A DNA stretch of 64,000 nucleotides from Hibiscus mutabilis. Lineage: Eukaryota; Streptophyta; Magnoliopsida; Malvales; Malvaceae. This document shows positions 35,983 through 46,699 of this stretch, piece by piece. Position numbers and translations under genes: made by a program. The stretch lies in NCBI GenBank assembly GCA_019671005.1, contig CM033726.1:23797440-23861439 (forward strand), given 5' to 3'. Each line of letters begins with the position of its first letter. Within the stretch, counting starts at the first letter, position 1. The notes below the pieces were generated by a model that worked only from the letters and a program-made list of their open reading frames with translations, did no database searches and had not been told where the DNA came from.

Positions 35983-37147
35983 TGTAATCACTCATTTTTG
36001 TCTGGGTTTTAGTGTTATTAGTATTATTGTAATAATATTATTATTAGTATAAAATTATAAAAAAGGAAAAATGTAATCTAAAAAATAAAATAAAATAATA
36101 ATTAATGTAAAAAAAGGGGAAAAAAGAATTGCATGGAGCATGGCGCTCCACGTCACCATTTCACCCACCCCCTTTGCCTATAAATAAAGGCATAAGGGAG
36201 GCCAATTTGGCAAGAGGAATCGGCACAAAGGGCAGGCCGAATAAGAGAGCAATGCTTTCGGCTAGCCTAGGGCCATGGGTAGTTCCCTTGGTCCTACCCG
36301 ATTCGATCGGGGTCCTATTTTGGATCCGATCTAGTTAAATTTTTTGAAGAGGTCGTGGGAGATCTCGGTGGGGTTCAGTCGGGGTTCGTCATTCGAGCTC
36401 CTAGTTAGGTATATTTTCTTCCCTTTATTTGTGTTGTAATTTTTATGATTTAATGAAGTATTAGTTAATTTAAAATTGTATTCTTATTTTTAGTTCGTAT
36501 ATTTATTTATGTTTTAGATTAGTATTTATTTATGTTTTAGATTAATGTTTTATTTATGCTAGATTAGTTTTTATTTTAGATTAATATTTATGTATGTTGC
36601 AGATTAGTATTTTATTTATGTTAGATTCGTATTTTATTATGTTAGTATTTATTTATATTTTTATCGCATTGTATTTATTTATGTTTGCCCTGTTTATTTT
36701 AAGTTGCATAATGGAATATAAATTGTTAATGCGATCCCTTTTATCTGAGTGTAAATGGGGCCAGTATCACGTGTAGTGATGGTGGTTGGGCGTTTACTCT
36801 CAGATAATAGGGCTTTTAAAATTTACCCGCACTTATAACCAAATTTTAATTTAATCGTCACTTTAATCCGGAAAGTCTAATATTAATAAAGTGGCAATTA
36901 TTAAAGTACCAATTTTGGGCGGTGTAGGGATGCTAATCCTTCCCCATCTGTAACCGACTCTTGAACCCAACAGTTTTCAAATCTCTGGTTTTATGGTGTA
37001 CGACTTACCTTAAGTGGCCGGTGGCGACTCCATTTTCATAATAAATATGGTTTTTAAAAACCCCACGGAATAAACATTTTAATACCCGAAAGACCCAAAC
37101 ACTCTTAAAACCCGTTTTTAGCGTAAAGTAAAGGGGACATCGCTACA
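35983..37147 (+). mobile_element. T2 3' LTR, 1,165 bp
   Basis: Starts TGTAATCACTCATTTTTG after a purine tract, ends GACATCGCTACA, followed by AGCTG and then L3 LTR sequence. It matches 29700-30853 in reverse. A TATAAATA box is at 36179-36186. A 69-codon frame just downstream is shared with the other LTR but shows no recognisable domain. Confidence 0.93.
36179..36186 (+). promoter_or_regulatory. TATA box of the T2 LTR
   Basis: TATAAATA in a locally GC-richer setting (CCCCCTTTGCC before, AAGGCATAAGGG after), about 200 bp into the LTR, where U3 should end. The same box is in the other LTR at 30660-30653. Transcription would start some 30 bp downstream; this is inferred. Confidence 0.65.
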
Positions 37148-37309
37148 AGCTGCTATAGACTGACATAGTTTTTAATTCAAAATAGAAAAAGGGTTAAACT
37201 ACAAGATAAAGTTTGATAAAAAAATAATATTCAAGTCAAGTTTTTCTTAATAACTCTGTAACATCTTTAGTGTATATTCGGTCTACGAATATACGTTAAG
37301 GGTGTTACA
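37148..37309 (+). mobile_element. L3 3' LTR, terminal piece
   Basis: It matches 19306-19467 of the L3 5' LTR ('gctgctatagactgacatag' onward) and ends GGGTGTTACA. It is followed by CCCAG, the L3 target duplication. Confidence 0.93.
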
Positions 37310-38154
37310 CCCAGGGTCCTCATATGCTTATATTTGGGCTATTGTTTATTGGTTAATAAAAGATAAGCAGGTGAACAAGCTTATGAGCTTTTGGAATAAA
37401 TGGCAAGTATATTGGTAAGAAATTTATATACGGTTCATATTATGTTAATATATGATTAACATGATGGTAATACATGTCTAGTGATCATGATGCATTTATG
37501 CATATATGGTATATTATGACAAATGGACAAGCATGAAAGTCTTATGACATTAGCATGTAGTAAATCATTACTAATGCAATGTGAAAGTTGATGCTTTGCC
37601 ATCTATATATCATGTTATATAAACATAGCCATGAAGTCGAATAAAGTTTAAATTATTGTTATTAATTTCCTTTATTGCCTCACTAAGTTCGTACTTAGCG
37701 TGTGTTTGATTGTGCACACGTAGGTAAATCAAGATAAGAGTGAGAAGAGCATTGCATCAATATTGGAAAGCTCAATAGGTAATCATAGTAATGACATCCT
37801 AATTGAGGTTTGATTATTATAGTGGCATTATTACTTGCTAAACCTATTTGAGTTGTGACTGCCTTTAAAGTTCGGTAGGGTTTCATGATAATTGACGTTT
37901 CTAGAAAGATACAAAGTTAAGAGTAAACTTAGGTGATGAGTTGTATGCTAAGATAATTGATTTATGATTGGAACTCGAATAAATAATTTATTTCGTTTTA
38001 AATAAAGTTAAGCGTGCTTGGGCTAGAGAAATTTTAGGATGGGCGACCATTGAGAAGTTTTCCTAAAAAAAATTTAAATTACCCCAATTTTTTATTAAAG
38101 AAGTAATATTTCTGACTCGTGCCCGATGTACGGATACGGGAAGGGGATGTTACA
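37310..38154 (+). mobile_element. L2 solo LTR, last part
   Basis: Resumes L2 after the CCCAG duplication (37310-37314). It contains CTCACTAAGTTCGTACTTAGCG (about 37679-37700) and ends GGGGATGTTACA at 38154, then ACATT. Its last 300 bp differ from L1/L3: they carry a 5S-like block at 38007 and the terminus 'ggatacgggaaggg' rather than 'tacgttaagggtg'. L2 thus belongs to a variant subfamily or is chimeric. Confidence 0.88.
38007..38061 (+). promoter_or_regulatory. 5S rRNA-like block near the 3' end of L2
   Basis: GTTAAGCGTGCTTGGGCTAGAG is written here only in part; its A-box half is closer to plant 5S than in the other copies (21/22 by eye). The C-box half has GATGGGCGACC with one change. About 36/44 over the first four 11-nt blocks. 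It lies ~150 nt from the LTR end, not near the start. Confidence 0.7.
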
Positions 38155-38159
38155 ACATT

Positions 38160-40691
38160 TGAAACTCTGCATTTACTCTCGAATAAAGAGACACCGCATT
38201 GACATAATTTAATATCCGGATGCAAAAATTTACAAGGCATGGCAAATAAGCATAAACATGGTAAATATAAAAAAGGCATAAAATAAAAGCATGAAACCAA
38301 AGCACAAATAAAAGATCCTCACAAAAAAATTAAAACACTATACCATGACAAAAAAACATATAGCAAAATACTATAAATATACATATATACCTATACATAC
38401 ATATATGTGTATAAAAACTAGGTTTTGGTAGCATTATTATATATACATTCTAGTTATATAATATGATTTCTGTGAAACATATGGTATTTATATACATATA
38501 TTTTATATAAATACGTATGAATACATATGGAAATTAGCTTTGGTAGTAGCCATTATATATATATATTTAACTATGTGTTGTAATATATACAAACATTATA
38601 CATATAAATATATACATAATATATCATATACGAAAACATATAGAGCATTTATATACATACGGCATGTATACATAATATGCAATGAATATTTAACAAGACA
38701 TAAAGGAAAAAAAATATGAACAAAAGGGCACACATCAATACATCAAAATAGTAAATATTAAACATGAACAGTACGTATAAAAAATGTATGCAAAGGGGGT
38801 AAAAAGGGGATTTCACACTGGATTTAGGACTTAATCGAACAACCCCAAAAAACAGAAGGGCCAAGCTGGAAAATAACCCATATTTAAACAGATTAAATTA
38901 AAAAACAATATCTAATTAAATACGGGAAAAAGTTATAATCACCTAGGGTGCAATTTTAAAAGACGGAAGGTTTAAAAAAATCATTCAAAAGGACGAAATG
39001 ACTAAATTGGAAATAAACCATTTTTTAATTTAATCCAGTCTCAAATCAGGGCGAAATTGGGATTCTTGAAAAAGTTTGAAGGACCCATAGTGTAATTTTA
39101 AAAATGGAAACCCTTGGGGCACGTAATTTAAAAACACGGAGGGATTTATTAAACAAATAACCCATTGAGTTTTTTTAAAAATGAGTATAAAATTCATTTA
39201 TTTTTGAAAATGGCAAAGTTTGGTTCATTTTTGCAAAAAGAAGAGCTGAAATGCTCTATCCTCTCTCCTAGCCCCTAATGAACACCGCCGTTCATCGGGG
39301 ATAAACCCAAAAACTAGCAGCCATTTCCAAAAAACGGCCACCGCACACATACTCTGGTCGCCGCCTATCGACACCGAAAAACCCAAAAGCCACCCCAAAC
39401 CTTCTCCACTTTCCACTAAACACAAATATGAAGCTGAATTTACAAAAACTAGACTCTCCTGGCCTATATCTACCAAAACAGATGCTTCCCCCTCTTTCTA
39501 GATCTAAGATTTAACCTCCAGAAACGAAGAGTCTCTGTCTCTCTTACCGGTTAACCTTTACTGGCCAAAGGCCTGGGGTTTGTCACTGGTTAAGAGAAGC
39601 GAAGAGACGCCCCATCAGACTCGTTGCCTTACTCACCCCTTTTGCCCAGAGGCAGTGGGGTTATCGCCGGTGAACGGTCGTCGAACAGTCAGCTCAAGAC
39701 TCCAGAGGTAAAACTCTATCTTTTATCCCTTTTTATGTTATGCAAGTAAGAAAATGAAACATATACTTCTAAAGGTTTTGACTTTCTTGTATTGCTCTCA
39801 AAAAACTGTTCTTACAATATTTTGGGTCCGGTCCTATATATCTGAGACGTTACATGAAAAAGAAAATAAAAGAGAAATCCTTACTGTTGTATCTTGCTCT
39901 CAAATCTGTCGATATCCTCTGTAAATTTTTTATTTTGGTTTGACCTTTTGTTTTGCTTTTTTGCTAATGTCTGATCTGTTTCAATTGCATGTTGATGTGG
40001 CTGCATGAGAGGAGAAAAGGACCAGAGAGAAGGACGGAGGTTGTGGCAGAAGAAGGGTCAGAAATCTAAAAAGATACGTGTGGTAAACCAGAACGTCAGG
40101 GTGTGTGACACACGCGCGCGTGGGCGCGTGAGTGTTCCAAAGCCTTCCAGAGTGATCTAGACCGTCCATTCAGATCTCAGATCCAATGGTTGTAATCAAT
40201 GCGGCGCTAGGGCAGAAAAAAGGCATCTTAGGGTTTTCTCTCGAGATTGAATCTGGACTGTTGATCAAGCTCCTAGATCCAATAGTCCAGGATAGGTTGC
40301 GCATCAACCATAAAGGATTAGGGTTTAGCTTAGAGTTTTAGTATTGGGCTCAAATAATATAAAATATAATTAATATTTTTTAGGTTTTTAATGTATAATG
40401 GACTTTATGATAAACTTTTGGGCTTTAATTATTTATTTAATTGGGCTTTTATTTATTAATCTAGTTTTTGGTTTAATAATAGTATTATAAATATATAATA
40501 TAACATAGTATATAAAAATAATAATATAAACCAAATGATAATTAGTATAATACGAATTAAAATGAAAACCTAATAATATATTTTTGCGTTTTTATATATA
40601 TGCTATAACATAAAAAAGGTAATACTAATAATTAAAGCCCAAATGTTAAAATATAAATTGGGTTAACCCCCGGATAAAACTAGTGATTACA
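38160..40691 (-). mobile_element. T1 3' LTR, first part
   Basis: On minus it starts TGTAATCACTAG at 40691, right after a purine tract, and runs to the L2 insertion. The piece 38160-38420 matches 53146-53400 of the 5' LTR ('gcaaaaatttacaaggcatg'). It holds AT repeats of 'tatatacat' type (38340-38650) and a GC-rich alternating tract (40101-40131). No gene is visible in it; short frames are not conserved. Confidence 0.88.
40101..40131. repeat. Alternating purine-pyrimidine GC tract
   Basis: The run GTGTGTGACACACGCGCGCG followed by TGGGCGCGTGAG is nearly fully alternating and stands out in AT-rich DNA. Such sequences can adopt Z-DNA; this is inference from composition. Confidence 0.75.
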
Positions 40692-40708
40692 GCTGCCCCT
40701 CTTTGCTT
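40692..40708 (-). promoter_or_regulatory. T1 polypurine tract
   Basis: On minus, AAGCAAAGAGGGGCAGC ends exactly at the LTR start TGTAATCACT. It is the plus-strand primer site of T1. Confidence 0.88.
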
Positions 40709-40892
40709 ATTCTTGTAAAACAAGGATAAAGTAAAGACCATAAGCACTAATTTTATCTAACTTTCCTGTCTAAATATTTCGAGCTGCAAGTCCTTTCTAT
40801 ATAGAACCAATCACCCTTCTTCTTCTTGAAATTCTAGAACTCTGAATTCTCCCCATATAAGGCCTGAAAAAGTGAAGTCCCTAAAGTGATAC

Positions 40893-41290
40893 CTCGATCC
40901 TCGATCATCTTGACACCCAATGATATCCTGCTTTGAGTCTTCTATAATGCCCTCGACCTTCATCGTCTTGGCATCAAATGATATCTCACTTTGAGTCTTC
41001 TAGAATGCCCTTGATCTTCATCGTCTTAGCATGGGGTGGTATCTCGCCTTGAGGACCCCAGAGAATGATGTCTTATTTTCTGGTCATCTTGACATCAAAT
41101 GATATCTCGCTTTGAGTCTTATAGAATGCCCTCAATCTTTATCGTCTTGGCATGGGGTGGTATCTCGCCTTGAGGACCCAGGAGAATGATGTCTTACTTT
41201 CTGTTCATTTTGACATCTAATGATATCTCGCTTTGATTCTTTTGAAATGCGCTTGATCTTCATCGTCTTGGCAAGGAATGTTAGTAGAAG
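40893..41290 (-). repeat. ~95-bp tandem repeat in T1 spacer
   Basis: The phrase 'atgatatctcgctttgagtc' + 'ttctagaatgccctcgatctt' + 'catcgtcttggca' recurs about four times (near 40920, 40980, 41100, 41220), alternating with a 'ggggtggtatctcgccttga' variant. Confidence 0.82.
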
Positions 41291-41664
41291 ATTCTTGACT
41301 CTTTGATATCTACCTTTCTTTTCTGGAACATAGGATCTGCTTCCTGTTGTTTTTCCAAATACCTGAAAGAAACCAACACAATGATTTGATGAATTCTAGT
41401 TAGCATGCTCCTACCTTAAGGATGTCTAACTATTCATAATGCATGATTAATGCTCAGACGCCTTCCTTCTTGACTTCTCGCTTCATCTTTCTTTCGTCTT
41501 CTTCTTGTCTTTGAACATTTGTTGTCACTCCTTGTGTCCGTACTCAGCCCCCGTTCGACCATCATATTCTCTAAAACTTCACTCTAAAGCGCTCTTTCAA
41601 GTTTTCACCTTAGAGATTTTTCTTTTTCAAAGTGTTATTTCGGGTTTTCACTTTGATTAATATT

Positions 41665-41805
41665 TCTTTTCTTTTTTCTTTCTTTTTTTCCTTCTTTTTT
41701 TCCTTTTTCTTTTCTTTTTCTTTTTCTTTTCTTTTTTCCTTTTCTCTTTTCTTTTTACTTTTTTTTCCTTTTTTCCTTTTTTTCTTCTTTTTCTTCTTTC
41801 AGGGC
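41665..41805 (-). repeat. Purine-rich tract (minus strand) in T1 spacer
   Basis: About 140 bases of almost pure C/T on plus, for example 'ctttttccttctttttttcc'. It is the counterpart of the purine tract in T2. Confidence 0.88.
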
Positions 41806-42437
41806 GCCCTTACGGGTTTTCACCATTGGCTCTTCCATCTTGAACTTCAATACGCAGGGCATTCATCGTATTCTTGACAAATATTGTCAACTTTGCATGC
41901 CATGTCCTTTAGCCTTGACTTTGGCATACTTCTTTTTATCGGAATCGATTTCTTTCTTGGAACAACTTGCACTTAAAGGGTTAAATCATAGTAATGTCAA
42001 GAAATCCTTTTTTTACTACGATCTATGTCAATCTATTTGGAGGATGCTCATGAAATAAACAAAGGCAGGGAGGAAATGGAATATTTATTAATTAATATAA
42101 GAGATGTTGGAACAATTTGAAAGTCATGGCAAACATGAGAATGAGAAAAATATATAAGTAATATAAGGTGCAACATTCTCAAACATCGATTGTATGAATG
42201 ATGTGAGAGCCCATCGACCGTGGTAAATCTCCCACTGCCTGTCCTAGACTAAAATTCCCAATATCACAAAAGGAGTTTCACCATAACTCAAAATGGGGCA
42301 CTTGAATTGTAACGGAGTCTATCAATCGGATGCCTAACCTCAAAATTCATCTGAACCATCATTTTTGGATTTTCAGTTCAGATCCACATTTGGTTTCAAG
42401 ACGCCCGTTTCTGAGTTTCCATCTTGAACCCTCTTTT

Positions 42438-43660
42438 TTAGGCGTAATACTTCTTGAAGGAATTTGAATTTATGGGATTGCTCAACTCTTTCCCATCCAT
42501 CTCTGCCAGAATTAACGCTCCCTCAGAGAAAGCATTCTTAACGACATAAGGCCTTTCCCAGTTAGGCATCCATTTTCCTCGGAAGTTCTTTTGAATTTAC
42601 AGGATCTTCTTGAGCACCAGATCTCTCTCTCTTGGAACTCTCTTGGACGAACCTTCTTGTTGTAGGCACGCATCATCTTCTTCTGATACATTTGGCCATG
42701 ACAGATGGCCCTTAATCTTTTCACATCAATGAGGTTCAACTGATCAATCCTTGCTTGCATCCATTCGGCATATCCAACTTTGTCTCATTCAAAATTCTCA
42801 ATGATGGGATTTCTACTTCGATAGGCAGTACCGACTCCGTGCCATAGACCAAAGAATATGGCATTGCCCCTGTCAAGGTCCTTACAGGTGTCTGGTAAGC
42901 AAACAGTGCAAATGGCAACTTTTCATGCCAATTCTTGAAAGTGTCGGTAGTCTTGACTATGATCTTCTTGATATTCTTATTTGCGACTTCAACTGCCTCA
43001 TTCATCTTGGGACGATAAGTGGTAGAATTATGATGCACAATCTTGAACTGTTCACATACATCGGTCATCATCTTGTTGTTTAAATTGGAAGCATTATTAG
43101 TGACGATTCTTTCTGGCAGACCGTAGTGGCAAATAATTTCCTTCTTCAAAAATTTACATACGGTTGCTCTTGTGATGCTAGCATAAGAGGCGGCTTCCAC
43201 CTATTTGGTAAAGTAATCAATGGCTACCAAGATGAAACGATGTCCATTAGACGCTTTCGGGTGTATTTGACTGATAACATCCATGCCCCAAGTAGCAAAA
43301 GGCATAGTGAGTTCATAGTATGAAGCGGTACCGTGTATCTTGTCGGCATAGATCTGGCACTTGTGACATTTCTTCGCATATTTAATGCAATCTCCTTCCA
43401 TAGTAGACCAGAAATATATGTATCTCATGATTTTCCTAGCCATTGAGAAACCATTGGCGTGGGTCCCACACAAGCCATTATGTACCTCGGCTAAGATGGT
43501 TTTAGCTTCTTGAGCGTTGACACATCTCAACAAAATCTAATCCTTACTTCTCTTGTACAAAACTTCTCCGTCAAGGACATAACCCGACGCTAGCCTCCTA
43601 ATGGTCCTTTTATCGTTATCGTTGGCATCCTTTGGGTAAACCTGGACTTTGATGTATTGA
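42438..43660 (-). pseudogene. T1 integrase
   Basis: Minus strand. Order: RRLASGYVLDGEVLYKRSKD (about 43600-43545, before the zinc region), then VHNGLCGTHANGFSMARKIM and CIKYAKKCHKCQIYAD (HHCC), WGMDVISQIHPKASNGHRFI (first catalytic D), FLKKEIICHYGLPERIVTNN (second D replaced by N in TNNAS), FKIVHHNSTTYRPKMNEAVE (catalytic E in the NEAVE block). The C-terminal part contains ARIDQLNLIDVKRLRA, and, in shifted frames, GALILAEMDGKEL and NSFKKYYA followed by a TAA at 42440-42438. Stops and frameshifts occur near 43530, 43200 and 42600. Loss of the catalytic D and the breaks make it inactive. Confidence 0.92.
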
Positions 43661-43928
43661 AGGATATTGTAATACCATGGGTTGCCATCCTCCTCCTCTT
43701 CCTCCAAATTATAACAATGAGTCGGTACCTCAAAAATCTACATCTCAATCAGCTTCATTTCGACAGTCGGGCTTGCCTCAAACATGGCGGCCAGAGTCGC
43801 TAAGGCGTCAACCATCTGATTATCTTATCTTGGTAGGTAAGTGAAGCTGATTTATTCAAAATCATTAACCAACTCCTGGATCAAATCATAGTATTTGACT
43901 AACTTCTGATCTCTCATCTCCCTTCTTC
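43661..43928 (-). pseudogene. T1 RNase H to integrase linker
   Basis: Minus-strand sequence between the second RNase H domain and integrase. Isolated pieces (for example QVYPKDANDNDKRT near 43650-43610) fit the Tat polyprotein, but stops are frequent and no domain is present. Confidence 0.6.
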
Positions 43929-44657
43929 TCAGAGCTCGTAGATCACCAAAGATGAATCCTCGAAGACCTGAAGCACCTTGATATTTCTTTCTATGGCTGC
44001 CCGAAGTCCCATGACGCAAGCCTCATACTCGGCTATGTTGTTTGTACTAAAGAATTCCAACCTACTGGTAATGGGGTAATAAACATTCTCGAGAGAAATT
44101 AATATTGCCCTTATCCCTTGGCCTAGGGCATTGAATGCCCCATCAAAATAGAGCTTCCAAGACTCGTTCATGGGCTTCTCCTCTGCCAGAGTACCAATCA
44201 AGTCTTCATCCGGAAAACTAAAATCTAGAGGCTCATAGTCATCCAAGGTACGACTTGCCAAAAGATCTCCTACCACACTTTCTTTTACTGCTTTCTGGCT
44301 CACGTAGACGATATCAAACTCAGATAGCAACATTTGCCAACGGGCCATTCTTTTTGTTAGTGTTAGTGCTTCCATCAGAAATTTTAGTGGATCCATCCAG
44401 GAAATCAAGAAAGTAGTATGATACAACAAATATTGCTTGAGTCGCTTAGTAACCCATACTAGGCACAACTTTTGGATCAATGGGTACCGCGACTCACACT
44501 CAGTGAACTTCTTGCTTAAGTAATATATGGACTTTTCTTTCTTGCTTGTCTCATCATGCTGTCCTAATACACATCCCATCGAATTATCAAATACTGTCAA
44601 GTACAGAATTAGCAGCCTATTCGGTACCGGTGCTACTAAGATTGGAGCATTAGTCAA
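43929..44657 (-). pseudogene. T1 dual RNase H region (gypsy RNase H + archaeal-type RNase H)
   Basis: A 242-codon open frame. First half (residues ~15-130): LYLTVFDNSMGCVLGQHDE, IYYLSKKFTECESRYPLIQK, and ARWQMLLSEFDIVYVSQKAV give the ordinary RNase H1 of gypsy elements. Second half (~165-242): WKLYFDGAFNALGQGIRAIL, TNNIAEYEACVMGLRAAIER and VFEDSSLVIYEL give a second, archaeal-type RNase H, with acidic residues in FDGA, AEYEA and EDSS. A second RNase H domain is a published hallmark of the plant Tat clade. The usual D...GLPL-type tail is cut by a stop after ~242 residues. Confidence 0.93.
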
Positions 44658-44965
44658 ATACTTCTTAATCTTTTCTAAGGCCTCTTGGAAATCTTTATCC
44701 CATTTTCCTGGTTCATTCTTTCAGAGTAATATGAAAATAGGATCACATTTTTCGGTCAATTATGAGATGAACCGAGAAATGTAATTGAGCCTTCCTAAGA
44801 ATCCTCAGACCTCCTTCTGAGTTTGTGGTGGCGGCAGATCTTGAATTTCTTTCACTTTATCGGGGTGGATTTCAATCCCCTTTCGACTAACCACAAAACC
44901 TAATAGCTTTTGAGACGTGACTGCAAAGGTACACTTGAATGGATTGAGCTTTAACTAATATTTCC
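44658..44965 (-). pseudogene. T1 RT-RNase H connection, broken
   Basis: Minus-strand translation in mixed frames gives the region after the RT palm ('LNPFKCTFAVTSQKLLGFVV'-like text at about 44945-44890 and 'RLNYISRFISXLTEKCDPIF' near 44790-44735). This is the thumb and connection of gypsy RT. Several stops lie in it. Confidence 0.7.
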
Positions 44966-45860
44966 TCATCCTTTGGAACAGCTTTCGAACTTCTCAATAT
45001 GTTCTTCTTCGGTTTGAGACTTGGCTATCATGTCGTCCACATACACTTCAATCTCCTTGTGCATCAAGTTGTGGAACAAGGTGACCATGGCCTTTTGATA
45101 AGTTGCCCCGGCATTCTTCAATTTGAAATGCATGACTTTATAGCAAAATGTGCCCACATGGTTACAAAGGTGGTCTTTTCCATGTCCTCGGGGTGCATTT
45201 TTTAATTTGATTATACCCTGAAAAGCCATCCATAAAAGAGAACCAAGAATGTCCCGCAGTGTTGTCGACTAGGGTATCAATGTGAGGCATGGGAAAATTG
45301 TCATTGGGACTTGCCCTATTGAGGTCCCTATAGTCTACGCACATACGTACTTTTTCGTCCTTTTTGGGCACTAGGACTATGTTGGCTACCCACTCTGGGT
45401 ATTTGGCAACCTTAAAAAATTCGGCTTTAAATTGTTTTTCTACTTCCTCCCTAACCTTTCATAGTTTATCCGATCTCATTCTTTGAAGTTTTTTCTGGAC
45501 TAGTTTGCACTCTGGCTTTAGCGAGATTTTGTGCACTACAATATATGTGTCTAGACCCGGCATGTCTTGATATGTCCATGCAAACACATCTTTGAATTCT
45601 GAAAGCAATTCCACCAACTCTTGTCTCACCTTCGATGATAGAGTGGTACCAATCTTCACTTCTTTCTTTTCTTCTTCGGTCCCCAAATTCAAAACTTCTA
45701 ATTCTTTTTGGTGGTGCAGAATCTGTTTCTCTTCACTAGCCATCAATCTTAGCAATTCATTCGGGACCTCATATTCCTCCTTATCAGCCCTTTCATCTAT
45801 TTCAGCCGAGCACGAGGGTTGTTCAAAATCTACCCCGAGATTAGACCCAGAATCATTCAC
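44966..45860 (-). pseudogene. T1 reverse transcriptase, with frameshifts
   Basis: Read on minus: FKDVFAWTYQDMPGLDTYIV then ECKLVQKKLQRMRSDKL (45600-45459) form the RT N-terminal lead. VPKKDEKVRMCVDYRDLNRA, ASPNDNFPMPHIDTLVDNTA and FSFMDGFSGYNQIK (45371-45215) hold motif A (the D in FMDGFSGY). GTFCYKVMHFKLKNAGATYQ and EIEVYVDDMIAKSQTEEEH (45150-45010) hold motif B/C with YVDD at about 45044-45033. A frameshift near 45215 separates motif A from YVDD. The lead contains an acidic segment (45860-45700). Confidence 0.92.
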
Positions 45861-46699
45861 ACAATTAATATTTAGAGACCTGCACGAGTTTAAAAGTATG
45901 TATTGGGAATAAGAATAGCTTATAGATGAATAAGTAATAAAAGAATAAGTGATGAATGAATGAATGAATAATGAATGAAATGAGTGTTATGTTTGCAATT
46001 TGAAAAACATAGAAAGCATCATTTTCATTGAAAATAAAAATAGATTGACATAATAGCCCTTTTACAAAGGATTCCTATTACTCTTGGTCCAAAATCAATA
46101 CGGTGATTCAGGGCATTACTTTGATTTAATCCTAAAAGCTACGGGCATATCCATGTTGGTCCAATTGCTAAACTCTTCACCCGGGAAGCATGGGCAGATC
46201 TTATCCCAAGGCTGAACAATCTTGCCACCTTCAGAGATCATATTGACATATATTACTTCCATAGCTTCACTGATCAACTCTTCATTGAGGATCCTCTCGT
46301 TCTCTTGATTGGCTTCTTAGACCTTGAGTACGAGATTCATGACTCCGCCGGGCATGAAAACTCTTTTCATATCCGTATAAGTGATTGGAGCCCACAAGAT
46401 CTCATTTCCTCTAAGTCAGGCCTTTCGTTGTTCTTCTCTTCTCTTCCATTCTTGTTTCTTTTGCAGAAAGTTAGGCTTATTTCCAAGCCCAAAACGGTCA
46501 TACTTGTGGATAACGCTTATAGGTCACAGACGTCCTTACAGGCTTTTTCCTAAACCCTTTCCTCTTCCTAGCGTTTCTGTCACCACCATCTTGCTGCAAT
46601 TTGATAATTTGGGCATGGGATCCTATTCCCCTGGGCAACAAAAGTGGCATTGACGAATTCCAATGCCCTGAAGGAACATTCCAAAGCCTCATCATCAAT
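45861..46699 (-). pseudogene. T1 protease-RT linker
   Basis: Minus strand. Some readable parts fit the Tat polyprotein after the protease (for example 'SVEYIPIDDEALECSFRALE' in pieces near 46710-46670 and a QQDGGDRNARKRKGFRKK stretch near 46590-46530). It ends in the acidic lead of RT. There are many frame changes. No separate domain is recognised. 45900-46060 is AT-rich with 'gaatgaatgaata' microsatellite-like DNA, which may be a small insertion or expansion. Confidence 0.55.

Larger units (their letters stand above)
15501..37309 (+). mobile_element. L3: family L gypsy element inserted into L2, itself invaded
   Basis: It begins TGTAATATCC at 15501, ends GGGTGTTACA at 37309, and is bracketed by CCCAG (15496-15500 and 37310-37314). 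Contents are 5' LTR (15501-19467), initiator-Met PBS, partial gag-pol (19485-22036), then pieces of the 3' LTR: 22037-23449, an inverted piece 31319-30854, and 37148-37309. L4 and T2 separate these pieces. The beginning of the 3' LTR (about 1.5 kb), the rest of integrase and any chromodomain are missing, because internal DNA is fused directly to mid-LTR sequence at 22036. Confidence 0.88.
40709..42437 (-). mobile_element. T1 3' spacer, non-coding
   Basis: Between the integrase stop (42438) and the purine tract. It contains a ~95-bp tandem repeat (40893-41290), a pyrimidine-rich tract (41665-41805), and phrases such as 'gggttttcac' shared with the T2 spacer. Nothing else codes recognisably; 81- and 72-codon plus frames at 41632-42058 lie over the low-complexity tract. 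Confidence 0.75.

Noticed and set aside
36129..36338. 69-codon frame in the T2 3' LTR, with a 66-codon counterpart at 30510-30710.
   Set aside because: Shared only because the LTRs are copies of one another; no known domain, and no independent sign of selection.
41632..41877. 81-codon phenylalanine-rich frame resembling a membrane protein.
   Set aside because: Encoded by a pyrimidine tract of the T1 spacer; composition artefact.
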